Position numbers and translations under genes: made by a program | Assembly (NCBI RefSeq): GCF_039822265.1 | Contig: NZ_JBAJEX010000006.1 | Span: 1-64,000, forward strand | Reading direction: 5' to 3' | DNA from: Thiobacter sp. AK1 | GTDB lineage: Bacteria; Pseudomonadota; Gammaproteobacteria; Burkholderiales; Thiobacteraceae | Length of the DNA stretch: 64,000 bases | The notes under the pieces: generated by a model | Databases searched by the model: none | What the model was told of the DNA's origin: nothing | The model's input: only the letters and a program-made list of their open reading frames with translations | Shown here: one piece after another, positions 27,341 through 36,482 of the stretch | Layout: each line of letters opens with the position of its first letter | How positions within the stretch are numbered: the stretch's first letter is position 1

Positions 27341-28642
27341 TCATTCTGTTTGTAAAGACGATTGTTCGGTCTCTCCGCCATCCGCGGTGGGATGGATGCG
27401 CACCACCTTCACCACCCGGTCCTGGGTCTGGACGATTTCCAGCGGGTGGCCTGCGATTTTCAGGCTCGTGCCCGCTTCCGGGATGTCCTGGAAATGTTCC
27501 AGGATCAGGCCGTTCAAGGTGCGCGGTCCATCCAGGGGGAAGTGGGTGTGCAGCTTGCGATTGAGGTCGCGTAGGGCGGTCGCACCGTCCACCAGCCAGC
27601 TGCCGTCTGGCTCCCGCTGGAAGGCCACACCGCGGGTGGGCGCCTGACTGGTGAATTCACCGACGATTTCCTCCAGGATGTCCTCCACCGTGAGCAGGCC
27701 CTGCAGTTCCCCGTATTCGTCCACCACCAGGCCCACCTTGCGCCGGCTTTGCTGAAAATTCTGTAACTGGGTGAAAAGCGGCGTGCCCATCGGGATGAAA
27801 TACGGCTCGCGCAGGATTTTCTTGAGTGCTTCCCGCCCTACCGGCCCGGACTGGGCCTGATGCAAGACCTGGCGCACATGCGCCATGCCGACCACGTTGT
27901 TGAGCTCGCCCTGATAGACCGGCAGCAGACTATGGTGGGCGGTGGTGAGCTGCGCCCAGAGTTCCTCGTCCGCGCTATCCAGATCGATGGCCTCGATGCG
28001 TCCCCGCGGGGTCATGACGTCCTCGACGCTGATGCGTTCCAGATCGAATAGGTTGAGCAGGATGGTCTGGTGGGCGCGGGGGATGTAACCGCTCGCCTCT
28101 AGCACCAAAGTGCGGAGCTCGGAAAGACTGAGCTCGTCGGTTTGAGCCGCGTGGGGTTTGAGGCGCAGGAGCGCGAGCAGCCCGCGCACGAATAGGTTGA
28201 CCACCCAGACGGCGGGATAGAGCAGGGTGGAAAGGGGGCGCAGCACGTAGGCGGCGGGAAAGGCCACACGTTCCGGGTAGGCCGCGGCCACGACCTTGGG
28301 CGTCACTTCGGCGAAGACCAAAATCAGGAAGGTGACCACCAGGGTGGCGATGGTCACCGCCAGCTCGCTGGAACCGAGCAAGCGCACCACGATCACCGTC
28401 ACTAGGGAGGCAGAGGCGGCATTGACCAGGTTGTTGCCCAAAAGGACCACCCCCAGAAGCTGGTCGGTGCGCGCCAGAAGCTCGCTGGCCAGGCGCGCGC
28501 CACGATGGCCCTCCTTGACCAGATGCCGCAACCGGTAGCGGTTGAGGGACATCATGGCGGTCTCGGACAGGGAGAATAAAGCCGACAGGGCGAGCAGCAC
28601 TGCCAACGTGATGAGCAGCGCGCTTAAGGGGATGTCGTCCAA
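27341..28642 (-). CDS. CNNM/CorC-HlyC family membrane protein (YfjD-like)
   Basis: A 433-residue inner-membrane protein with a DUF21/CNNM domain (four hydrophobic segments, SLSETAMMSLNRYRLRHL near the start), a CBS pair (DVMTPRGRIEAID, then LVVDEYGELQGLLTVEDILEEI) and a C-terminal CorC_HlyC domain (WLVDGATALRDLN). Members take part in magnesium or cobalt homeostasis. It precedes pilB on the same strand but is probably functionally unrelated to pili. Confidence 0.9.
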   Translation of the reverse strand: MDDIPLSALLITLAVLLALSALFSLSETAMMSLNRYRLRHLVKEGHRGARLASELLARTDQLLGVVLLGNNLVNAASASLVTVIVVRLLGSSELAVTIATLVVTFLILVFAEVTPKVVAAAYPERVAFPAAYVLRPLSTLLYPAVWVVNLFVRGLLALLRLKPHAAQTDELSLSELRTLVLEASGYIPRAHQTILLNLFDLERISVEDVMTPRGRIEAIDLDSADEELWAQLTTAHHSLLPVYQGELNNVVGMAHVRQVLHQAQSGPVGREALKKILREPYFIPMGTPLFTQLQNFQQSRRKVGLVVDEYGELQGLLTVEDILEEIVGEFTSQAPTRGVAFQREPDGSWLVDGATALRDLNRKLHTHFPLDGPRTLNGLILEHFQDIPEAGTSLKIAGHPLEIVQTQDRVVKVVRIHPTADGGETEQSSLQTE

Positions 28643-28736
28643 GGGTTCAGGACCAGGGAAAAGGGGTGGCCACGATTGTCGAAAGCCCCTGCCAGGCTGT
28701 CAAGGCTTCCGCCGGGCGAAGGCAGGGCAGGCCGCG
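28643..28736. other. Short gap between pyrX and the CNNM gene
   Basis: About 94 bp between the stop of pyrX and the start of the CNNM gene on the same strand. No terminator-like hairpin with a T-tract was recognised. Confidence 0.3.
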
Positions 28737-30023
28737 TCAGGTACGGGCCGGCTGTTCGAACACCACGTGGCCTTCCACCAGGGTCAGGCGCACGCGTCCT
28801 GGCAGGCTCTGGCCGAGGAAAGGGGTATTGCGCCCTTGACTCCTGAGCAGGCGGGCGTCCACCGGCGTCTTGCCCGCGGGATCGAACAGGCAGAGGTCGG
28901 CGGGCAGCCCAGGCGCGAGCCGGCCATGGTCCACCCCGAGAATGCGCGCCGGCAGGCTGGTCACCCGTGCCAGGGCATCCTTCAGGGGCAAGCCGGTCTC
29001 CTGCGCCCAGCGCAGGGTGAGCGGCAGCAGCAGTTCCAAACCGGTGGCACCCGGCTCGGCTTCGCCGAAGGGGCGTTGCTTGGCATCGTCATCCACTGGC
29101 GTGTGATCGGAGCAGAGGGCGTCGATGGTGCCATCGCCGAGCCCGGCGCGCAGGGCCGCGCGATCTTGGGGGCTACGCAGGGGAGGCACCAGGCGGCAAT
29201 TGGCGTCGAACCAGCCGATGTCCTCGTCGCACAGGTGCAGGTGGTTGATGGACACATCACAGGTCACCGGCAGGCCGTCGTGACGGGCGCGGCGCACCAT
29301 GTCCACGGCTTCCCGGCTGGACAGACGGCACAGATGCACACGCGCCCCAGTGGCGCGTACCAAAAGCAGGATGGTGGCCAGCGCCACCGTCTCGGCACAG
29401 GCGGGAATGGCGCGCAGCCCCAGGCGCGTGGCGACCGCGCCGTCGTGGGCCACCCCGTCGCGGGAAAGATGGGCATCCTGGGGGCGCAGCCAGACTGGGA
29501 TGTCGAAGGTGGCGGCATATTCCAGGGCGCGCAGCAGCACCTGGGTGTCCGAAAGCGGCGCATCTGCCTGGGAGAAGGCGATGCAGCCGGCATCACGCAG
29601 CACTGCCATTTCCGCCAGACGTTCCCCAGCGAGCTTCTGGGTGAGCGCGCCCAGGGGATAGACGCGGGCGAGGTTCAGGCTGCGGGCGCGATACTTGAGC
29701 ATCTCCACCAGGCCTGGCTCGTCCAAGGGCGGATCGGTGTCCGGCGGACAGACCAGCGTGGTCACGCCGCCGGCAACCGCCGCCAGGAGCTCTGATTCCA
29801 GGGTGGCCTTGTACTCGAAGCCTGGCTCGCGCAGGCGCGCGGAAAGGTCCACCAGGCCGGGGCAGGCGACCAGGCCGGTGGCGTCGATCACGCGGTTGGC
29901 GTTAAAGTCCGGCGGCGTCGCGCCCAGGGCCAAGATGCGGCCAGCGGCGATAGCGATGTCCTCGACCTTGTCCAACCCGCTTGCCGGGTCGATGATGCGC
30001 GCGTTCTTGATGTGGATCTTCAT
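28737..30023 (-). CDS. pyrX: Non-catalytic dihydroorotase homologue PyrX (pyrC')
   Basis: A 428-residue amidohydrolase-fold protein encoded right after pyrB. The metal-binding HxH of active dihydroorotases (in DLHVHLREPG) is replaced by [10 protein letters not shown] at residues 59-68. A later His pair and the terminal His of the SDHAPH motif are also altered (SINHLHL; SDHTPV). This fits the inactive PyrC' subunit that Pseudomonas-type aspartate transcarbamoylase needs for assembly. Its ATG overlaps the pyrB stop by ATGA. An active dihydroorotase must be encoded elsewhere. Confidence 0.93.
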   Translation of the reverse strand: MKIHIKNARIIDPASGLDKVEDIAIAAGRILALGATPPDFNANRVIDATGLVACPGLVDLSARLREPGFEYKATLESELLAAVAGGVTTLVCPPDTDPPLDEPGLVEMLKYRARSLNLARVYPLGALTQKLAGERLAEMAVLRDAGCIAFSQADAPLSDTQVLLRALEYAATFDIPVWLRPQDAHLSRDGVAHDGAVATRLGLRAIPACAETVALATILLLVRATGARVHLCRLSSREAVDMVRRARHDGLPVTCDVSINHLHLCDEDIGWFDANCRLVPPLRSPQDRAALRAGLGDGTIDALCSDHTPVDDDAKQRPFGEAEPGATGLELLLPLTLRWAQETGLPLKDALARVTSLPARILGVDHGRLAPGLPADLCLFDPAGKTPVDARLLRSQGRNTPFLGQSLPGRVRLTLVEGHVVFEQPART

Positions 30024-30976
30024 GTGCTGCTCCCCGCCAAGAGCGTCATCACCGCCATGCGCACGGCGATGCCGTAAGTGACCTGGGGCAGGATCACCGC
30101 CTGAGGGCCGTCGGCCACCGCGGAATCGATTTCCACGCCCCGGTTCAAGGGGCCCGGGTGCATGACGATGGCGTCGGGTTTGGCCCGCTTCAGCTTGGCC
30201 GGCGTAAGTCCGTAATGCTTGAAGTATTCGCCGGCGCTGGGCAGGAGCGGCCCGCGCATGCGTTCGTTCTGCAGGCGCAGCATCATTACCACGTCCACGT
30301 CTTTCAGGCCTTGCTCCATGTCGTGATAGACGCGCACGCCCAGCTCCTCCACGCCCTGGGGCAGCAGGGTGCGCGGGCCCACCACTCGCAGGTCGGGCAC
30401 GCCCAGTGCGGTGAGGGCATGGATCTCGGAACGGGCGACGCGCGAATGCATGATGTCGCCGACGATGGCGATGGCAAGCCGGCTGAAATCCTTTTTGTAG
30501 CGGCGGATGGTGAACACGTCCAGCAACCCTTGGGTGGGATGGGCGTGCCGGCCATCGCCGGCATTGATGACGCGGATATGGGGTGCCACATGGCGCGCGA
30601 TGAAGTGGGCGGCACCGGATTCCGAATGGCGCACGATGAACATGTCTGCGCCCATGGCGGCGAGGTTGTCCACCGTGTCCAGCAGGGTCTCGCCTTTGCT
30701 CTGGCTGGAGGCGCCGATGTTGAGGTTGACCACGTCGGCGCTGAGTCGCTTGGCGGCGATCTCGAAGGTGGTGCGGGTGCGCGTGGAGGGCTCGAAAAAC
30801 AGGTTGAAGATGGCCTTGCCCCGCAGCAGGGGAACCTTCTTTACTTCGCGTTCATTGACGCCGACGAAGGATTCGGCGGTATCGAGAATGGAATGGATGA
30901 GGGCGGCGTTTAAGCCTTCGATGGTGAGCAGGTGGCAAAGCTTGCCGTTGTCGTCGAGTTGGGGATTCGGCGCCAT
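30020..30976 (-). CDS. pyrB: Aspartate carbamoyltransferase catalytic subunit PyrB
   Basis: PyrB joins carbamoyl phosphate and aspartate in pyrimidine synthesis. The 318-residue protein has the carbamoyl-phosphate loop [12 protein letters not shown], the [11 protein letters not shown] motif and the C-terminal [12 protein letters not shown]. It is somewhat short compared with the N-terminally extended Pseudomonas form. It is flanked by pyrX (4-bp overlap) and pyrR (11-bp gap), the standard betaproteobacterial operon. Confidence 0.96.
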   Translation of the reverse strand: MAPNPQLDDNGKLCHLLTIEGLNAALIHSILDTAESFVGVNEREVKKVPLLRGKAIFNLFFEPSTRTRTTFEIAAKRLSADVVNLNIGASSQSKGETLLDTVDNLAAMGADMFIVRHSESGAAHFIARHVAPHIRVINAGDGRHAHPTQGLLDVFTIRRYKKDFSRLAIAIVGDIMHSRVARSEIHALTALGVPDLRVVGPRTLLPQGVEELGVRVYHDMEQGLKDVDVVMMLRLQNERMRGPLLPSAGEYFKHYGLTPAKLKRAKPDAIVMHPGPLNRGVEIDSAVADGPQAVILPQVTYGIAVRMAVMTLLAGSST

Positions 30977-30987
30977 GGAAAGTTTTG

Positions 30988-31500
30988 TCAGTGTCGCTTG
31001 TCGAGCAGGCTCAGGCTCAAACGTCCCTGGGGATCGCGGTTGAGTTGGATGTGCTGGTGCGGCGGCAGGGGAATCACCGCGCCCACGTATTGCGCTGCAA
31101 TGGGTAGCTCGCGCCCACCGCGGTCGATGAGCACCGCCAACTCGATGGCGGCGGGCCGACCGAAGTCGAACAGCTCGTTCATCGCCGCGCGCACCGTGCG
31201 CCCGGTGTAGAGCACGTCGTCCACCAGGATGATGTGGGCACCCTCCACGGGAAAGTCGATTTGGGAGGGTCGCACCTGGGGATGCAGGCCCATGCGACTG
31301 AAATCGTCCCGATAGAAAGCGATGTCCAGGGTACCCAGGGGAATCTCCGGGCCCAGCAGGGCATAAAGCTTCTGCGCCACCCAGGCACCGCCGGTGTGAA
31401 TGCCCACCAGGGCGCTGCGGTCCGTCAAGTGACCAGCGATCTCTTCCGCCAGCTTGCGGATCAGGGGATCCACCTCAGGCAGCACGGGGCTTGGGCTCAT
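30988..31500 (-). CDS. pyrR: PyrR family uracil phosphoribosyltransferase/regulator
   Basis: A 170-residue phosphoribosyltransferase-fold protein of the PyrR type. The PRPP-binding motif [14 protein letters not shown] is present, with [10 protein letters not shown] earlier and [13 protein letters not shown] later. In Gram-positives PyrR is an RNA-binding attenuator; in proteobacteria its RNA role is less certain and it may only act as a UPRTase. The chosen ATG lies 26 bp inside ruvX; a GTG at 31485 is an alternative with less overlap. Confidence 0.9.
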   Translation of the reverse strand: MSPSPVLPEVDPLIRKLAEEIAGHLTDRSALVGIHTGGAWVAQKLYALLGPEIPLGTLDIAFYRDDFSRMGLHPQVRPSQIDFPVEGAHIILVDDVLYTGRTVRAAMNELFDFGRPAAIELAVLIDRGGRELPIAAQYVGAVIPLPPHQHIQLNRDPQGRLSLSLLDKRH

Positions 31501-31918
31501 CGAAGAACCTCTGCAGGATGTGGCGCGCCGCGGCCTGGTCCAGCACCGCGCGGCTGCGCCCGCGCTTGATGCCACTGTCGATCAAGTCTTCCTGCGCCGC
31601 GCGGGAGCTCAAGCGTTCGTCCACCAGCACCGCGGGGATGCCGAAGCGGCCCTCGAGCTGGCGGGCGAAGCGTCGGCAGCGGCCGGCGAATGCGTGCTCG
31701 CTGCCGTCCAAGTGGCGCGGCAGTCCCACCACGAACAGCACTGGCTGCCATTCCCGTACCAGCTCGCCGATCGCCAAAAAGCGCGCCTCGCGCGGCTCGC
31801 CCGGCAGGGTGGCCAAAGGATGGGCAAGCCTAAGTTCCAGCTCCCCCACGGCCACGCCGATGCGCTTGCTGCCAAAGTCGAAGGCAAGCACCGTGCCGCG
31901 TTGCGGGGACTCAGGCAT
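31475..31918 (-). CDS. ruvX: Putative pre-16S rRNA nuclease RuvX (YqgF)
   Basis: A 147-residue RNase H-fold protein (YqgF/RuvX) that matures the 5' end of 16S rRNA. Motifs are [16 protein letters not shown] with the catalytic Asp, [11 protein letters not shown] in the middle and [10 protein letters not shown] with the Glu. It overlaps algH/yqgE by 8 bp and pyrR by 26 bp. Confidence 0.94.
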   Translation of the reverse strand: MPESPQRGTVLAFDFGSKRIGVAVGELELRLAHPLATLPGEPREARFLAIGELVREWQPVLFVVGLPRHLDGSEHAFAGRCRRFARQLEGRFGIPAVLVDERLSSRAAQEDLIDSGIKRGRSRAVLDQAAARHILQRFFDEPKPRAA

Positions 31919-32471
31919 GACCGGCGTCTTCCGAGAGGTTGGCGGCGTTGAGGCCCATCAGGCCCATGGCGGCATCGAAGCGCGCTTCCACCGGCAGCTC
32001 GAACAGGATGTCCAGCGTGGCTGGCACGGTGAGCCAGGCATTCTGGGCAAGCTCATGTTCCAGCTGTCCCGCCGCCCAGCCGGCATAGCCCAGGGTGATG
32101 AAAAACTGCTCCGGGCCGCGCCCTTGGGCCAGGGCCTCCAGCACGTCCCGGGAGGTCGTGAGGGCGATGTCTTCCCGCACCGCCAGGGTGGACTGCCAGG
32201 AGCCTTGTGGTCGGTGCAGCACAAAGCCGCGTTCGGTTTGCACTGGGCCGCCGAAATGAATGGCGCGGCGGGCGAGTTCCGGCACTTCCAGTTTGATCTC
32301 CAGCTGGTCGAGCAGGGTACCCAGCGTGAGGTCCAGAGGCCGGTTGATGATGATACCTAGCGCCCCGTGCTCGCTGTGGTTACACACATAGGTGACGGAG
32401 CGGGCGAAGTAGGGATCGGCCATGGCTGGCATGGCGATCAGGAAATGATGGGTGAGGTTGACCCGGTCCAT
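31911..32471 (-). CDS. algH: YqgE/AlgH family protein
   Basis: A 186-residue UPF0301 protein. It begins [21 protein letters not shown] and contains [16 protein letters not shown] and [18 protein letters not shown], all characteristic of the family. Its function is not settled, although AlgH was linked to alginate regulation. The frame is open far upstream, but ATG 32471 matches the family start. It heads the operon with ruvX, pyrR, pyrB and pyrX. Confidence 0.93.
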   Translation of the reverse strand: MDRVNLTHHFLIAMPAMADPYFARSVTYVCNHSEHGALGIIINRPLDLTLGTLLDQLEIKLEVPELARRAIHFGGPVQTERGFVLHRPQGSWQSTLAVREDIALTTSRDVLEALAQGRGPEQFFITLGYAGWAAGQLEHELAQNAWLTVPATLDILFELPVEARFDAAMGLMGLNAANLSEDAGHA

Positions 32472-32609
32472 GGGCGGATTATCGCACAGGGCGAAAGAAG
32501 CAACGGGGGAATTCACGGGCGCGCCGTGGTTTTTCGTGTGTCCGGTTTGTGGGAGAATCGCCCATCTTGTGGCGCCGCGGCGCCGATACTGTGCATGCGA
32601 GGAGACGAT

Positions 32610-32837
32610 ATGTCCAACCAGAACGCCCCTTACGAAGTCCAGGTCGAGGCCGGGCAGGAGTATTGGTACTGCGCCTGCGGCAAGAGCAAGAACCAGCCCT
32701 GGTGCGATGGCTCCCACGAGGGCACGGGTGTTCAACCCATGTCTTTCACTGCCAAGGAAACGGGTACGGTCTGGCTGTGCGGCTGCCGCATGAGCGATAA
32801 CCTGCCCTTCTGCGACGGCACCCACAACTCGCTGTGA
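32610..32837 (+). CDS. CDGSH iron-sulfur domain protein
   Basis: A 75-residue protein with two CDGSH-type motifs: CACGKSKNQPWCDGSH (residues 22-37) and CGCRMSDNLPFCDGTH (residues 56-71), each with the Cys3-His1 set that holds a labile [2Fe-2S] cluster. Small tandem CDGSH proteins are believed to act in electron or cluster transfer. GAGGAGACGAT precedes the ATG. It is divergent from algH, which starts 138 bp away. Confidence 0.93.
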   Translation: MSNQNAPYEVQVEAGQEYWYCACGKSKNQPWCDGSHEGTGVQPMSFTAKETGTVWLCGCRMSDNLPFCDGTHNSL

Positions 32838-32850
32838 CGCGGTAGACGCG

Positions 32851-33152
32851 TCAGTCCGCGGCCCGGAGGGCGGCCACGACCTCCGCCACGCAGGCGGTGA
32901 GTTTCTGCGCGTGGGCCAGATGCAGGAATTCGTTGGGGCCCTGGGCATTGGCGCCAGGCCCCAGCACGCCGGTGATGGGGAACTGCGCCTGCCGATAGGC
33001 GCGCCCCAGCATGGCCATGAGTGGCTTACCCAGTCGGGATCGAAGGCAGGGGAGAGGGCAGGAATCGCAATCTAGTCCGCAAAGCGCGCGATGATTTCTT
33101 CCTGCCAATGGCGGGCGATGTGCTGGGACAGGGCGTGCGGGTCGCGGATCAT
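32851..33152 (-). pseudogene. Decayed M20-family metallopeptidase (internally deleted, frameshifted)
   Basis: The minus strand begins with MIRDPHALSQHIARHWQEEI and reaches ARFAD, then an in-frame TAG at 33072-33074. Reading on gives IAIPALSPAFDPDW, the N-terminal signature of M20 peptidases. In another frame the last 50 codons read QAQFPITGVLGPG and then GPNEFLHL, the family's C-terminal end. The roughly 350 catalytic residues between are missing. It is thus a fused N- and C-terminal remnant with a stop and a frame change, located between a CDGSH gene and photolyase. Confidence 0.8.
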
Positions 33153-33187
33153 GGCCGTCTGGCGCGTACAGCCTCTACGATACCACC

Positions 33188-34618
33188 ATGACCCTGCGCT
33201 ACGACCGTGTCCTGGTGTGGTTCCGCCGCGACCTGCGCGACCACGACCACGCGGCGCTCTCCCGCGCCCTGCACGAGGCGCGCGCGGTCTATTGCGCGTT
33301 CGTGTTCGATACCGACATCCTCGACGCCCTGCCGGACCGCAGCGACCGACGGGTGGAGTTCATCTGGCACTCGGTGCGTGAGCTCGACGCGGCGCTGGCT
33401 GCCCTGGGCGGTGGGCTCAGGGTGGAGGTGGGGCGGGCACGGGCAGTCATTCCGCGGCTTGCCCGTGAGCTTGGCTGTGATGCCGTGTATGCCAACCGCG
33501 ACTATGAGCCCGAGGCAGTGGCGCGCGATGAATGCGTGGCGCACCGCCTGCGCGAGGCGAGCATTGCCTTCCACTTGTTCACCGACCAGCTGATCTTTGC
33601 TCCGGAAGAAGTGGTGTCGGCGGCCGGGCAGCCCTATCGCGTCTTCACGCCATACAAGAATGCCTGGCTCAAGGGCCTCGACGAGGCGCGGCTTGCGCCC
33701 CATCCGGTGGCGGAGCGAACGCACCGCCTGGCTCCCCCTGGGAAACGCACGCTACCCACACTGGAGGCCCTGGGCTTTTCCTCCACCGATTTATTGCAAC
33801 GAGGGGTCGCGCCCGGCATGGGTGGCGCAAAACGCACCTGGGCTGCATTCCAGGAACGATTATCCGACTACCACCTGTTGCGGGACCGCCCCGATCTCGA
33901 TGCCACCTCGCACCTTTCGGTGCACCTGCGCCACGGCACGATTTCCGTGCGCGCGCTGGTACGCCATGCCTACCATACCCAGGGGGATGGCGCCCGGATT
34001 TGGCTCGGGGAGCTCATATGGCGCGAGTTCTTCCAGATGATCTTGCATTTTCATCCGCGGGTGGTGGACCACGCCTTCCGGCCCGAATTCGACGACCTGC
34101 GCTGGCCCGGCGGGGACGACGTGTTCGCCGCCTGGTGCGTGGGGCGCACGGGCTATCCCATCGTCGATGCGGGGATGCGGCAACTGACCGCCACGGGCTT
34201 CATGCACAACCGGGTGCGCATGATCGTAGCCTCATTCCTCACCAAGGATCTGCTGGTGGACTGGCGGCGCGGCGAGCGCCACTTCGCCCGCTGGCTATTG
34301 GATTACGAGCTCGCTTCCAACAATGGCAACTGGCAGTGGGCGGCCTCCACCGGCTGCGACGCGCAACCGTATTTCCGCATCTTCAATCCGGTCGCCCAGT
34401 CGGAGAAATACGATCCGGACGGCAGCTATATCCGTCGCTGGGTGCCTGAACTTGCGCGCGTGCCCGATGCGGCCATACATGCGCCCTGGCAGATGCGCCC
34501 CATCGAGCAGGAAGCGTGCGGCTTCAGGATCGGGCGCGATTATCCAGCGCCCATCGTGGACCACGCCGCAGCGCGGGCGCGGGCACTGGCTTGGTTCAGC
34601 TCGGCGCGCGTCCAATGA
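33188..34618 (+). CDS. phrB: Deoxyribodipyrimidine photolyase
   Basis: A 476-residue class I CPD photolyase that repairs UV dimers with light. The N-terminal part is the MTHF-binding Rossmann fold (VWFRRDLRDHDHAAL). The FAD domain shows [42 protein letters not shown] and NNGNWQWAASTGCDAQPYFRIFNP (in part), all well kept. Nothing suggests a cryptochrome. It ends 23 bp inside the convergent PfpI-like gene. Confidence 0.95.
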   Translation: MTLRYDRVLVWFRRDLRDHDHAALSRALHEARAVYCAFVFDTDILDALPDRSDRRVEFIWHSVRELDAALAALGGGLRVEVGRARAVIPRLARELGCDAVYANRDYEPEAVARDECVAHRLREASIAFHLFTDQLIFAPEEVVSAAGQPYRVFTPYKNAWLKGLDEARLAPHPVAERTHRLAPPGKRTLPTLEALGFSSTDLLQRGVAPGMGGAKRTWAAFQERLSDYHLLRDRPDLDATSHLSVHLRHGTISVRALVRHAYHTQGDGARIWLGELIWREFFQMILHFHPRVVDHAFRPEFDDLRWPGGDDVFAAWCVGRTGYPIVDAGMRQLTATGFMHNRVRMIVASFLTKDLLVDWRRGERHFARWLLDYELASNNGNWQWAASTGCDAQPYFRIFNPVAQSEKYDPDGSYIRRWVPELARVPDAAIHAPWQMRPIEQEACGFRIGRDYPAPIVDHAAARARALAWFSSARVQ

Positions 34619-35111
34619 GGGCAAGTGTGGCGCGAATGAATTCCGGCAGGTCGCCCGGCACGCGCGAGGTGACCAGGTTGCCGTCCACCACGACTGGTGC
34701 GTCTTGCACTTGCGCCCCATTATCGGCCAGTTCCCGTTGGATGCCCGGGTAGCCGGTCATGCGCCGGCCTTCCACGACACGCGCATCGACTAGCAGCAAG
34801 GGGCCATGGCAGATGGCTGCCACGGGTTTGCCGGCCGTGAAGAAGCGCTTGACGATGCGTATGGCCTGCTCGTCGTGGCGCAGGGCTTCCGGCGCCTTGC
34901 CGCCGGGAATGACGAGCAGGTCGTAGTCGTCGGGATTCACTTCGCGCAGGGTGAGATCGGCAATGAGACGCCTGCCATGCTTGCCGTGAAACTGATGGCC
35001 CTTCTCGGGCGTGGCAACGTGCACCGTGACGCCCGCCTTCTCCAACGCTTCCTTGGGATCGAACAACTCGCTGTCTTCGAACCCTTCAGCCGTGATGATC
35101 AGCGCCTGCAT
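34596..35111 (-). CDS. pfpI: DJ-1/PfpI family protein
   Basis: A 171-residue DJ-1/PfpI superfamily protein. The nucleophile elbow AAICHGPLLLVDA and the loop VIPGGKAPEALR are present, with FEDSELFDP near the start supplying the conserved Glu. Members are deglycases, chaperones or proteases; assignment is not possible from sequence. GGAGG lies before ATG 35111. It is convergent with phrB with overlapping 3' ends. Confidence 0.9.
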   Translation of the reverse strand: MQALIITAEGFEDSELFDPKEALEKAGVTVHVATPEKGHQFHGKHGRRLIADLTLREVNPDDYDLLVIPGGKAPEALRHDEQAIRIVKRFFTAGKPVAAICHGPLLLVDARVVEGRRMTGYPGIQRELADNGAQVQDAPVVVDGNLVTSRVPGDLPEFIRATLALIGRAPS

Positions 35112-35201
35112 AGCTGCCTCCATGGAAAAATTTGTTTATAGGCCATGGACGCGCCTTCTGTGCTGCCGGCGCGCCCCAGGCAGGCCCAGCGGGTAGCCGA
35201 A

Positions 35202-35229
35202 ATGAAAAACGCCCCGGAGGCCGGGGCGT
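35202..35229 (-). terminator. Rho-independent terminator of fbp
   Basis: A perfect 9-bp stem (35209-35217 with 35221-35229, 3-nt loop) is followed on the minus strand by TTTTTCATTT. It is 23 bp past the fbp stop. Confidence 0.85.
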
Positions 35230-35252
35230 CGTCGTGGGCTCACGCCGGGTGG

Positions 35253-36284
35253 CTACGCCGCTTTTTCCGCCGCTTCCTTGTGGTAGGCGACGATGCGTTC
35301 CACTTCGTTCTTCGAGCCCAGGATCACGGGCACGCGCTGGTGGATGTGGGTGGGCTGAATCTCCAGGATGCGGCTGTGGCCGGTGCTGGAGGCGCCGCCC
35401 GCCTGCTCGACGATGAAGCTCATGGGATTGGCCTCGTACATCAGGCGCAGCTTGCCGCCTTTTTCCTTCAGCTTGCTGTCCATGGGGTACATGAACACGC
35501 CGCCGCGGGTGAGGATGCGGTGCACTTCCGCCACCATGGAGGCCACCCAACGCATGTTGAAGTCCTTGCCGCGCGGGCCTTCCTTGCCCTGGATGCACTC
35601 GTCCACGTAGCGGCGCACCGGCGCTTCCCAGAAGCGGTAGTTGGACATGTTGATGGCGAATTCCTTGGTGTCTTCGGGAATGCGCATGTTCTCGTGGGTG
35701 AGCACGAATTCACCCACGTTGGGGTCCAGGGTGAAGCCGTTCACGCCGTGGCCGGTGGTGAGCACCAGCATGGTGGACGGGCCATAGATGGCATAGCCGG
35801 CGCACACCTGCTTCACGCCGGGCTGCAGGAAGGCTTCCACCGGGGTGGGACCGTCCACGTTTTTGTCGCCGGGGCAGCGCAGGATGGAAAAGATGGAACC
35901 CACGGAGACGTTCACGTCCATATTGGAGGAACCGTCCAGGGGATCGAACAGCAGCAGATACTTCCCGCGCGGATTGCCCGGGGGAATCTGGTAGGGCTCG
36001 TCCATCTCCTCGGAGGCCATGGCGGCGAGATGCCCGGCCCATTCATTGCGCTTGAGGAAGATTTCGTTGGAGATCACGTCCATCTTCTTCTGCTCTTCGC
36101 CCTGGACGTTCTCCGAGCCCGCCGCCCCCAGCACGCCCAGGAGACCCCCGTGGTTGACGCCGTTGGAAATCATCTTGATGGCGGTGACCACGTCGTTCAA
36201 CAGACCGGTGAAGTCGCCGGTGGCGCCCTGGACGCGGCGCTGTTCCTCGATCAGGAATTGGGTGAGGGTGGTGCCGAGATGCAT
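35253..36284 (-). CDS. fbp: Fructose-1,6-bisphosphatase class I
   Basis: Fbp hydrolyses fructose-1,6-bisphosphate in gluconeogenesis and, where present, the Calvin cycle. The 343-residue protein has the metal site [24 protein letters not shown], and a [11 protein letters not shown] segment followed by [20 protein letters not shown] (in parts). It has its own promoter and terminator. A link to carbon fixation cannot be shown in this window. Confidence 0.96.
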   Translation of the reverse strand: MHLGTTLTQFLIEEQRRVQGATGDFTGLLNDVVTAIKMISNGVNHGGLLGVLGAAGSENVQGEEQKKMDVISNEIFLKRNEWAGHLAAMASEEMDEPYQIPPGNPRGKYLLLFDPLDGSSNMDVNVSVGSIFSILRCPGDKNVDGPTPVEAFLQPGVKQVCAGYAIYGPSTMLVLTTGHGVNGFTLDPNVGEFVLTHENMRIPEDTKEFAINMSNYRFWEAPVRRYVDECIQGKEGPRGKDFNMRWVASMVAEVHRILTRGGVFMYPMDSKLKEKGGKLRLMYEANPMSFIVEQAGGASSTGHSRILEIQPTHIHQRVPVILGSKNEVERIVAYHKEAAEKAA

Positions 36285-36327
36285 GGAATGCCTTTCTCAA
36301 AGTTTTTCAGAAAATCAGAATTTGCTG

Positions 36328-36355
36328 ATTATACAGAAATATCGAGATCATTCAA
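36328..36355 (-). promoter_or_regulatory. Promoter of fbp with a nearby inverted repeat
   Basis: On the minus strand TTGAAT (36350-36355) and TATAAT (36328-36333) are 16 bp apart. The inverted repeat AATCAG/CTGATT (36313-36318 and 36325-36330) overlaps the -10 and start region and could be an operator. Confidence 0.55.
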
Positions 36356-36388
36356 TGGGATATGCTTATCCTCTTTGCGCGCTTTGGC

Positions 36389-36405
36389 TGCGACAACGTG
36401 TCGCA
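36389..36405. promoter_or_regulatory. 7-3-7 palindrome upstream of the TonB-receptor operon
   Basis: TGCGACA-ACG-TGTCGCA is a perfect 17-bp palindrome, 77 bp before the ATG of the receptor gene and at least 100 bp upstream of fbp. It looks like a dimer-binding operator. No regulator is encoded beside it. A matching -35/-10 pair is weak (TAGCAT at 36429-36434). Confidence 0.5.
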
Positions 36406-36482
36406 TTCCGGGTGCTATCGCGGGTGGGTAGCATGGGCGCCCTGAAAAAACACAAAAGCCGTGTGAACCGAAAAGAGGCGCC

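Noticed and set aside
28542..29795. A 417-codon open frame on the plus strand over pyrX
   Set aside because: It is antisense to a clearly conserved gene and shows no domain.
36300..36482. Cobalamin riboswitch before the TonB receptor
   Set aside because: No B12-box-like conserved segment could be found and the region is short.
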